Source: JBBREP01 sp963716525 (GTDB taxonomy: Bacteria > Actinomycetota > Acidimicrobiia > IMCC26256 > PALSA-610). Taken from it: a stretch of 64,000 bases of DNA. Positions 19,025 through 26,850 of this stretch are shown here, in pieces (within the stretch, counting starts at the first letter, position 1; each line of letters opens with the position of its first letter). The position numbers were made by a program, and so were the translations under genes. The notes under the pieces were generated by a model. The model made no database searches and was not told where the DNA came from. It worked only from the letters and a program-made list of their open reading frames with translations. Location of the stretch: the NCBI GenBank assembly GCA_963716525.1, contig OY970315.1, forward strand, positions 4,526,001 through 4,590,000, read 5' to 3'.

Positions 19025-20850
19025 CTACTCGGCAGCTCGGGCGACGGCAGCCCAGACCGCACGGGATCCGGCCGGCGACACGCCGATCCCGTTCGCAGAC
19101 CCGAGCCCCTGTAGCCGATGTCCTCTGGGGCACACGATTCGGTGCACGTCCACCACCGGTATTCGGTGCGCCACGGCGTAGTCGACGAGCACTCGATTCA
19201 CCGCGGCCACCCGCGACGCATCACGCTCGACCAGCGCGAGGGCCCCATAGGTGCCGCCGAGCGGCGGGCTCATGCACGGAACGGTCGCGAGCAACATCGG
19301 CACCCGGACTTCTGCCGCGAACCGCGTCCAGCACGCGCACCACGTGTCTCGCGAACTCCGGTGTGCCGACGCGTGCGGTCTGCCCGTCGACTCGACGGTC
19401 GAAGACGGCCGCGGGACCCAACGCGATCAGCGCGTACTGCGGCCCGAAACCGCTGAGTGCAGCCTGTACCACCGCCGCCTGCGGCGCAGCGCACGCAGAC
19501 GCCGGCAACGCTCGCGTTCCCACCACGATCGGCGCGCCGTCGATGCTGCACCCGTGCGCAATGGCCGTTGCCCCTCGAATCGCGGCCACGTCGACGCCGT
19601 CGCCCAACGAAGCCGTGAACTGATCGCCGACCGCGAGCACACGTGTGCGGCCCGTGGCTCCGAGCTGTTGGAAATGGAACGTCACCAGTGCAGACGCCGG
19701 CACAGGTTGCCCGCCGACGGTCACCACGAGGAGCAGCCCGACCGTCACGAGCGTCGCGGCCGCCGTCGTGGTCCAGCCGACGTGCAGCCGTTGCGATCGG
19801 ATCGGCCGTTCCACGAGGAAATACGACACGCACGCGACGGCGGCAACCACGAGGGTATGGACCCCGACGAGCCCGCCGCCGTGCAGCCCGGGGTACTGCG
19901 AGTCGACGAGCGTCATCAACGGCACATGGAACAGGTACACGCCGTAGGAGACGAGGCCGATCCATCGCAAGGGCGTCCACGAGAGCACCGGCCGGACGAA
20001 CCTCGAGTCGGTATCGACGGCCGCGGCGATCACGAGGGCCGTTGCGATCGCGATCGCTGCGAAGCCGCCGCGATAGAGCCAGCCTTCCGTCGCGCCGACC
20101 GTCCGCATCAACCAGGCCAGCCAGACGGCCGCGCCGACGGCCAGGATCTCGACCGGCCGTCTCGCCCATCGTGGAAGCACCCGCTCGTACAGCACGACGG
20201 CGAGCACCGCGCCGACGAGGAGGCTGTGGGCACGCGAATCCGTGCCCATATAGGCAGCTTCGCTCGCCGCGCTCGCCGCATGGTGGTGCCACATCGCGAT
20301 CACGCTCGCGACGGCGAGCCGCGCCGGCACCGACACCGGCGAGCGCGCGCCGGCCTCGACCCATCACCAGCAGCACTCCGAGCAACATCGGCCAGGCGAG
20401 GTAGAACTGCTCCTCCACCGACAACGACCACAGCGGCCCGTACACGGTGGGCGGGACCTTCGTGAAGTAGATGCGCCACCAGTTGTAGACGTAGAAGATC
20501 GTGGCGAGACCCCCGCTGCGCAGCGGCCCCCGGTAGTACGCCGGCGCGAGCCACACGGCATACACGGCGATGAGCACGAAGAACACCGCCAGAGCGGGAA
20601 GCAACCGGCGAGCCCGCCGCGCCCAGAACGACCACGACACGACCTTCCCGGTGCGGGCGTGGTCGGCGAGCAGCAGCGACGTGATGAGGTAGCCGGACAG
20701 CACGAAGAAGAGGTCGACGCCGAGGAACCCGCCGCGCAGCACGTTCGGCCGCAGCGGCTGATGCTCGAAGAACACACCGAGCACCGCAACGCCCCGTAGC
20801 CCGTCGAGCGCCGGCTGATGTTGCAGCCGCGCGTGTGGCGTCACGTCCAC
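19025..20850 (-). CDS. Membrane acyltransferase (OafA-type) with degenerate SGNH C-terminal domain (two frame breaks)
   Basis: About 608 residues. The N-terminal ~360 are an acyltransferase-3 integral membrane domain of about ten helices. LRGVAVLGVFFEH keeps the R-x10-H catalytic pair and SVEEQFYLAWP is the second signature, so transfer of an acetyl or similar group to a surface glycan is likely. The C-terminal part is SGNH-like, but block I reads VLAVGDQFTASLG (Ser replaced by Gln), and the block V position, normally DGxH, reads NGIGVSPAGS (Asp and His lost). GTG 20850 has AGAAGG upstream. Breaks near 20347 (CCGGCG to CCGCG) and 19316 (TGCCGCG to TGCGCG) are each repaired by one base. It sits among pilin and signalling genes, consistent with envelope modification. 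Confidence 0.85.
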
Positions 20851-20939
20851 CGGCCTTCTGTTAGCTCACGGGCCGCGCCGTTGTCGAAAGTCTGCTCGGC
20901 CTCGGGCACGTGGGCGCGCACCACATCGCCCGCGTCGGC

Positions 20940-21723
20940 TCAACCCGCGACCTGGATGTTGTCGAGCACGACACCGCAGTACTGGTTGGGTCCCGATCCG
21001 GTGAAGGTGAGCATCTCGGTCGTGTGCGCAGCAGTGAACGCGTAGGTGGCGGTCTGGTAGCCAGTCGAAGCAGGGTTCGTCGCGGTGAGGGTCTGGTCGA
21101 GGTTCGCGACCTGGATGCGCACGCCGGCACTCGACGCGCCAGGGTTGATCGCGTACGAGAAGCTCAGCATGTAGGACTTGCCCACTGTGAGCCCGGTGAC
21201 GTTGCGCGCGATGACCCCGTAGCCGCTGCCATTGAGGTCGACGTCTTGCGTGCCGCCACCGGCGACCGGCCAGTAACCGGTACTGACGACGTCGATGCTG
21301 CCCCCGGTCACGGTCCATGGTCCGACACTGGCACCCGCGGAGACCGTGTACCAACCCGCCGATGGTGCGGCGGCCACGGCCGGCGGTTCGAAGTCGTCAT
21401 TCAGCATTTGCGTGGCGCACGCGCCCGTGGACACCACGGAGTAGCTGCCCGACCCGACAGTGACGCTGTTGAGGCTCGATTGCGTCTGCAGCAATCCCGA
21501 CGACACCAATGTCGCTTCGCTCGCGTAATCGCCGTGTTGCGCGAAGTATGTCTCTTCGGCGGTACGCAGTGTGTGCGCGTCGCTCGTGCACGCGGCCGCT
21601 TGGCCCTTGTCGGTGATCCCCGACACCGCGAACACGACGATCGCGGCGAGCACACCCAGCACCGCGATCACCACCAGCAACTCCACGAGCGTGAAGCCCC
21701 GCCGCGAGACGACTCTCCGTCAC
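20940..21723 (-). CDS. Type IV prepilin-like protein with choice-of-anchor-C/DUF642-like C-terminal domain (frame break near 21703)
   Basis: About 261 residues. After correcting CTCGCGGCGG to CTCGCGCGG near 21703, GTG 21723 (GAGG six bases upstream) gives a short leader MTESRLARG followed by FTLVELLVVIAVLGVLAAIV. That is a class III prepilin signal with Gly(-1), Phe(+1) and Glu(+5). Residues 30-85 look like a small pilin head (TAEETYFAQHGDYASEATLV). From about residue 105 there is a beta-rich module with GPWTVTGGSIDVVSTGYW, QDVDLNGSGYGVIAR and a final VLDNIQVAG strand, which matches the choice-of-anchor-C / DUF642 galactose-binding-like pattern. No pilus assembly genes are in the window. It is probably surface exposed; carbohydrate binding is inference. 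Confidence 0.75.
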
Positions 21724-21809
21724 GCATACCTCATTCCATCGTCCAGGTGAACGACATGATGAGTCCACGCTCGTCACCCAGCATGTCGCCGGCGCAACCG
21801 CGGGCTCCC

Positions 21810-21827
21810 TGTCACACGATCGTGACA
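21810..21827. promoter_or_regulatory. Inverted repeat TGTCAC-N6-GTGACA upstream of the prepilin gene
   Basis: Perfect 6-base arms with a 6-base spacer lie about 90 bases upstream of the prepilin start (21723). The size fits a dimeric regulator such as GntR, TetR or Crp-like families. The rest of the 237-base gap (21724-21960) shows no ORF or RNA fold that I can identify. Confidence 0.3.
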
Positions 21828-21960
21828 GAGCACGGTCGGGGCCCGGGCGAACACCGGTGAGTCGCTGACCGCGCGCGACCGGATGATTATCGGTCGTGGA
21901 TGGCTGTCAGATACTTGCGCAGGAGCCGCCGAGCCGTGCCTTCAACCTGGGCGAAGATGG

Positions 21961-22033
21961 CTCCGGGGGAGAGACTCGAACTCTCAACCTAGCGGTTAAC
22001 AGCCGCTTGCTCTGCCGGTTGAGCTACCCCGGA
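21961..22033 (-). tRNA. tRNA-Asn (GUU)
   Basis: 73 bases on the complement form a complete cloverleaf: acceptor TCCGGGG/CCCCGGA, D-arm GCTC/GAGC, anticodon loop CTGTTAA with anticodon GTT, T-arm GAGAG/CTCTC, and discriminator G, the base expected for tRNA-Asn. CCA is not encoded. It stands alone between the prepilin promoter region and a broken HAD gene. Confidence 0.95.
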
Positions 22034-22134
22034 ATGGCCGCCCGCTGGGGGACGGACGTGCGACGTTACCAGCGGGCCGGTGACGGGCTCCGACCCGATC
22101 GGCAGCCGCGGCGCCGGTACGAGAGAATGCCGCG

Positions 22135-22408
22135 GTGAACTCGATCCGGGCTGTGATCTTCGACCTCGACGGTGTGGTGGTTCGACCATTTCTTCAACAG
22201 CGCGCGGATCGGTTACGCCAAGCCGGATCGCCGTGTGTTCGAGCACGTGGCCGAGCACCTCGCCGTCGCACCGCAGCACTGCGCGTTCACCGACGACTCC
22301 GAAGCGAAGCTCGCCGGTGCGGTCGAGATCGGCATGGCGACGCACCACTACCAGGGTGTCGCGCCCTTGCGCGCCTGGCTGCGCGACGAACTCGGCCTCT
22401 GCTGCTGA
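22135..22408 (+). pseudogene. HAD-family hydrolase remnant with internal deletion
   Basis: GTG 22135 opens a HAD hydrolase start (SIRAVIFDLDGVVV, motif I with DLDG). The next bases are already the C-terminal part in another frame: WFDHFFNSARIGYAKPDRRVF (motif III Lys) and CAFTDDSEAKLAGAVEIGM (motif IV DD), ending at TGA 22406-22408. A normal member of this subfamily has about 200 residues; here the whole cap domain and motif II, roughly 100 residues, are missing at about 22170-22180. Unlike the single-base breaks elsewhere, this cannot be fixed by one base, so it is either a true deletion or an assembly collapse. GTGTGGTGG at the junction could have served as a short direct repeat. Confidence 0.7.
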
Positions 22409-22434
22409 AGGCTCGAGGCGAGCCAGCGCGTGGG

Positions 22435-23869
22435 TCAGGAACCGTCGAGGTGCTCTTTGAGGCGCTGCGAGCGAGCCGGGTGGCGCAGCTTGGCGAGCGT
22501 CTTGCTCTCGATCTGGCGGATGCGCTCACGGGTGACCCCGAACGCGCGGCCCACCTCCTCGAGCGTGCGGATCTGACCGTCGTCGAGACCGAAGCGCATG
22601 CGCACCACCTGCTGCTCGCGCTCGTTCAGCTCGAGCAGCGCCTCCTCGATGTCGGCGCGGCAGCATCTTCAAGTCGGCCGCGGCCGACGGCGCGATCGTG
22701 TTCGGGTCCTCCACGAAGTCGCCGAGGAAACTGTCGTCCTCCTCGCCCACCGGCGTCTCCAACGACACCGGCTCCTGCGAGATGCGCTGGATCTCACGCA
22801 CCTTCTCGGGGCTCAGCTCCACCTTCGCGGCGAGCTCGTCGACGCTGGGCTCGCGGCCCAGCTCCTGCACGAGCGAGCGCTGCACGCGCAGCACCTTGTT
22901 CATCGTCTCGACCATGTGCACGGGGATGCGGATCGTGCGCGCCTGGTCGGCGATGGCACGCGTGATGGCCTGGCGGATCCACCACGTGGCGTACGTGGAG
23001 AACTTGAAGCCCTTCGTGTAGTCGAACTTCTCCACGGCCCGGATGAGCCCGAGGTTGCCCTCCTGGATGAGGTCGAGCAACGCCATGCCGCGCCCCACGT
23101 AACGCTTGGCGATCGACACCACGAGCCGCAGGTTCGCCTCGGTGAGGCGCTTCTTGGCGAGCTCGCCGTCGCGCGTGATCGCGAAGCGGTCGGTGCGCCA
23201 TGCCTCGTCGACCGCATACGCGTCGAGATCGACCGGAGTGCACGGCATACCGCACGCACCGTGCAGCCGTGCAAGCACCTGCGGCACGTACTCGGCGGCG
23301 TCGAGCTCGAGCTGCGCGAGCGTGCCGGCCTCGATGCGCTGCGCGAGCCGCACCTCCTGGTCGCCCGTGAGCAGCGGGACCCGCCCGATCTCCTTCAGGT
23401 ACATGCGCACCGGGTCGAAGCTGCCACCCTCGGCGTGCGTGCGACCGATGGCCGGTGCGAACTCGTCGCCCGCCAGGGCGCGCCGGGTGCTCGCCTCGCC
23501 GGGCCGGCTGATCGTGGGGGACGACGGGGTGCGGCGGTGCTCGGTGCCGCCACGCCGGCGGGCCGTCTCCGCTTCCTCGCGCTGGCGATCCTCGAGCTCG
23601 AGCTCGTCGCGGATCTCGTCCTGCACCGTGACGCCCGCAGCTTCGATCACCGCGTAGATCGCTGCGAGCTCGCCGGTGTCGGGCTGCAGGTCGCGCAGCG
23701 CTGCGAACACCTCCGCCGAGGTGAGCACCCCGCGCTCCTTGCCGCGCGCGACGAGTTGCACCACCGCCAGTTCGACTGTGGCGTGCTCGATGGTGACCGG
23801 GTTCGTGCTTGGTGGTGGCGCGACGTCGTTCGACGACGTCTCTTCACTCACGTCCACGATGCTCGCCAC
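22435..23869 (-). CDS. rpoD: Principal RNA polymerase sigma factor, sigma-70 family (frame break near 22660)
   Basis: About 478 residues. An acidic, variable N-terminus is followed by region 1.2 (DPVRMYLKEIGRVPLLT), region 2 (ANLRLVVSIAKRYVGRGM, LLDLIQEGNLGLIRAVEKFDY, KFSTYATWWIRQAI), region 3 (IPVHMVETMNK) and region 4 (RMRFGL, TLEEVGRAFGVTRERIRQIESK). It directs RNA polymerase core to housekeeping promoters. The frame breaks between regions 3 and 4; reading CTGCCGCGCC as CTGCGCGCC gives MLRADIEEALLEL. Since region 4 is essential, a sequence error is by far the best explanation. About 40 extra residues lie between regions 1.2 and 2 (CTPVDLDAYAVDEAW). The start overlaps the end of dnaG by 26 bases, giving the conserved dgt-dnaG-rpoD macromolecular synthesis arrangement. 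Confidence 0.95.
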
Positions 23870-25676
23870 TGTCCGTACCGATCGATGCTCCCCACGCTAC
23901 CAAGTCGTCGGCGATCCGTACGGCCTCGACCCAGTTGCCCGCGTCACGGTCGCGAACGAGCGCGTCGACCAACGTCTTGATCGCCGCACTACGCGTATCA
24001 CCTGCCCGTAACATCGACGTCACGAGCCGCTGACTTGATGCCTCCACGAGATTGACGATCACCCGGTTCGCCAGCACTTCGTCGGTGTCGGTGCCGGTGG
24101 TGGGCTCTTCGACCGCGAGGCGGTGCAGCAGCGCGGACGTGCGCTCGTCGGCCGCCGCGATCGCCGCGTCGAAGGTCGCGGATCCGGCGAGCAGCTCGAA
24201 CGCGGCGCGCAACCGCGCGTCGCCGAACAACGACGCGTGCACGTGGGGCGCCACCCGGCCGGGAGCGTTCACGATCCACCGCAACGCGTCGAGCTCGCGG
24301 CGATCGTAGGGCGCCGGCTTCGGTGCGCCGTCGTCGTCGGCGGCCGCACGCGCACCGATCGAGGGCTTCGCCCCCCGGCGCACCTTGGCAACCTCGTCGC
24401 GCAACCGCTGCACGTTGTCGGTGCGCAACGTGGCCGCGGCGCGCATCACGTATTCGTCGCGCACGAAATCGTTCGGATGCTGGGCGATGATCGCGACGGC
24501 TGCGTTCGCAGCACGCGCCTTGCCCTCGATGGTCGACAGGTCGGCGCCTGCGAGCGCGCGGTCGAGGCGGAACTGTAGGAACGGTGTGGCGCCCTCGACC
24601 GCTTTGGTCAAGCGAGCCGGGTCGTCGCACCAGAGGTCACCGGGGTCGTGGCCGGCCGGGAGGTCGGCGACCTGGAACGCCACGTCGAAACGCTGCTCCC
24701 ACTGGAAACAGCGTTCGGCCGCGGCCTGGCCCGCGGCGTCGGCGTCGTAGGCGAGCGTGATCTTGCGGGCGAGGTTCTTCAGGGTGACGAAGTGCTCGTC
24801 GGCGAGCGCGGTGCCGCACGTGGCGACCGCGTTCGGCACGCCGGCGAGATGGAAGGCCATCACGTCGGTGTAACCCTCGCAGATCACCACCTCGCCGCGC
24901 GCCACGATCTCGCCCTTGGCCCAATGCAGACCGTAGAGCAGCGTGCTCTTGCGGTAGATCGGCGTGTCCGCGGTGTTCTTGTACTTCGGCGGCGGCGCGA
25001 CGCCGTTCGCGTCGGGCAGCGCCCGCACGCCGAAGCCCACCGCCTCGCCGCGACCGTCCCAGATCGGGAACATCAGACGATCGCGGAACGTGTCCTGCAG
25101 CTTGTTGGCGCGGTTGACGAACGCGAGGTTTGCACCGACGATGTCGTCGCGCGAGAACTTCGCCGCCTGCAGGTGTCGCGCGAGGTCGTCGAACCCAGCC
25201 GGCGAGTAACCGAGCTTGAAACGGCGCGCCGCGTCGCCGTCGAATCCGCGGCTGCGCAGGTAGCCGCGGGCATTGCGCGCGTCGCCGGCCTCGAGCAGCC
25301 GCTCGTGGTAGAAGTCGATCGCGCTCGCCACCGCTTCGTGGAGCCGCTGCTTGCGCAGGCGCTCCTTGGAGAAGTTGGCGTCGTCGTAGCGCAGTTGGAT
25401 ACCGGCGCGAGCAGCCAATCGCTCGACCGCGCCCACGAAGTCGAGGTGCTCCACCTCGCGGACGAACGTGATCGCGTCGCCGCTCTTCTGGCAGCCGAAG
25501 CAGTGCCACACCGCGAGCTCCGGGTTCACCGAGAAGCTCGGCGTCTTCTCCTTGTGGAACGGGCACAGACCGCTGAAGCGACGCCCCACCCGACGAAGCG
25601 CGACGTGCTCACGGATGAGGTCAACGAGGTCGGTCGTCTCCCGGACCCGCTGCACGTCCTCGTCGAGGATGCCCAT
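23844..25676 (-). CDS. dnaG: DNA primase
   Basis: 610 residues, complete. It makes RNA primers for lagging-strand and restart synthesis at the replication fork. The N-terminal CHC2 zinc finger is visible as CPFHKEKTPSFSV..CFGC. The TOPRIM catalytic core holds the acidic metal-binding residues in VICEGYTDVMAFH and ITLAYDADAAGQAA. The C-terminal third is helical (DnaB-interaction region) and varies between species. ATG 25676 begins MGILDEDVQRVRE, the expected start. It lies 23 bases after dgt and overlaps rpoD by 26 bases, so the three genes are probably one operon. No frame problem seen. Confidence 0.97.
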   Translation of the reverse strand: MGILDEDVQRVRETTDLVDLIREHVALRRVGRRFSGLCPFHKEKTPSFSVNPELAVWHCFGCQKSGDAITFVREVEHLDFVGAVERLAARAGIQLRYDDANFSKERLRKQRLHEAVASAIDFYHERLLEAGDARNARGYLRSRGFDGDAARRFKLGYSPAGFDDLARHLQAAKFSRDDIVGANLAFVNRANKLQDTFRDRLMFPIWDGRGEAVGFGVRALPDANGVAPPPKYKNTADTPIYRKSTLLYGLHWAKGEIVARGEVVICEGYTDVMAFHLAGVPNAVATCGTALADEHFVTLKNLARKITLAYDADAAGQAAAERCFQWEQRFDVAFQVADLPAGHDPGDLWCDDPARLTKAVEGATPFLQFRLDRALAGADLSTIEGKARAANAAVAIIAQHPNDFVRDEYVMRAAATLRTDNVQRLRDEVAKVRRGAKPSIGARAAADDDGAPKPAPYDRRELDALRWIVNAPGRVAPHVHASLFGDARLRAAFELLAGSATFDAAIAAADERTSALLHRLAVEEPTTGTDTDEVLANRVIVNLVEASSQRLVTSMLRAGDTRSAAIKTLVDALVRDRDAGNWVEAVRIADDLVAWGASIGTDSGEHRGRE

Positions 25677-25699
25677 CGGCCGAGGCTAGAGCGGGGGCG

Positions 25700-26788
25700 C
25701 TACACGCCGCTCGGCAGCGCGTCGAGACGCCAGCCGAGTAGCTCGACGCCGAGCGCGAGCGCGTACCGGTCGGTCATCCCCGACACGTAGCGCACCGCGA
25801 TCGCCGCGGTGGCGGGTGTGCCGGCTTGCAGCGCCGGCGACCAGCCGGTGGCGTCGTGCGGGAGGCGAACCGGCGCATCGACGAAGTAGTCGACGAGGCC
25901 GCGCAGCAGCGCGATGACGCGCTCGGCCTGCCGGGCCGATGCCGGCCGCAGGTAGATCCGATCGAAGTTGAACGCACGGAACTGGGCGAGCGCGGTGGCG
26001 TACGGCTCGCGCATCGCCACCCGACCCGTGGCGTCGACGCCGTCGAGCACCGCGTGCACGAAACGGCCGATCTGCTCGCCTCGGGCCCGGCCGACGACGT
26101 CGGCCACCGAACCGGGCAGGTCGTCGGCGGTGAGGATCCCGGCGCGCATGGCGTCCTCGAAGTCGTGACACACGTAGGCGATGCGATCGGCCCAGGCCAC
26201 GACCTCGCCTTCGGGCGTCGCCGGCGCCGGGCGGCGCCACGAGTGGTTGCGGACGCCGTCGAGCGTCTCGGCACACAAGTTGAGCGGCGCCAGCGTGACG
26301 TCGGCCCCGAACACCGCGTGGTCGTAGCCGCCGGGCAGGTACGGCGACAGCGCCTCCTCGCTCGCGTGGCCGGCCGGGCCGTGCCCGCAGTCGTGCGCCA
26401 GCGCGATTGCCTCGACGAGCGGCACGCAGAGTGCGATGGCCCGGGCGATGCCTGTGGCGACCTGGGCCACCTCGATGGCGTGGGTCATACGGGTGCGCAG
26501 ATGGTCGTCCTCGGGCGCCACGAACACCTGGCACTTGCCCGCGAGCCGCCGCCAGGGCCGCGAGTGCTTGATCCGGTCGAGGTCGCGCTCGAAGCACAGA
26601 CGGTACGGATCCGGCGATTCTGGACGGGCCCGCGTCCCCGCACCGACCGGCCGGGTGGCACCGGGCGCGAGCGCGCCGTCGAGGGTCGCTTCCCGCTCCT
26701 CTCGCCGCAGCACCCCACCACCCACATAGGCCGCGGCGCCGGCGTGGGCCACACCCACGTCCCCGTCCGTGACTTTCGGTGAGCTCAT
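25700..26788 (-). CDS. dgt: Deoxyguanosinetriphosphate triphosphohydrolase-like protein
   Basis: 362 residues of the HD-domain dNTPase family, which removes triphosphate from dGTP or other dNTPs in the cytoplasm. The metal-binding HD set is complete: RMTHAIEVAQVA (His), LAHDCGHGPAGH (His-Asp and second His) and YVCHDFEDA (Asp). YRLCFERDLDRIKHSRPWRRLAGKCQVF is the conserved N-terminal block. An unusual 60-residue, Gly/Ala/Arg-rich, low-complexity N-terminal lead precedes it, so the true start may lie further in; ATG 26788 is the farthest upstream. First gene of the dgt-dnaG-rpoD group. Confidence 0.92.
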   Translation of the reverse strand: MSSPKVTDGDVGVAHAGAAAYVGGGVLRREEREATLDGALAPGATRPVGAGTRARPESPDPYRLCFERDLDRIKHSRPWRRLAGKCQVFVAPEDDHLRTRMTHAIEVAQVATGIARAIALCVPLVEAIALAHDCGHGPAGHASEEALSPYLPGGYDHAVFGADVTLAPLNLCAETLDGVRNHSWRRPAPATPEGEVVAWADRIAYVCHDFEDAMRAGILTADDLPGSVADVVGRARGEQIGRFVHAVLDGVDATGRVAMREPYATALAQFRAFNFDRIYLRPASARQAERVIALLRGLVDYFVDAPVRLPHDATGWSPALQAGTPATAAIAVRYVSGMTDRYALALGVELLGWRLDALPSGV

Positions 26789-26850
26789 GGTGCGACCGTA
26801 CCAACCGCTTCGGACAGCCTCCCGCGCGGGCCGCGATGGCGGCGCCGGCG

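Noticed and set aside
22435..23869. rpoD as a pseudogene because of its frame break
   Set aside because: The principal sigma factor is essential; one-base correction in the recurrent CGCG context restores regions 3-4 perfectly.
22435..25676. Programmed ribosomal frameshifting as cause of the recurrent breaks
   Set aside because: No slippery heptamer or downstream structure is shared; the contexts are CGCG-like and occur in unrelated genes.
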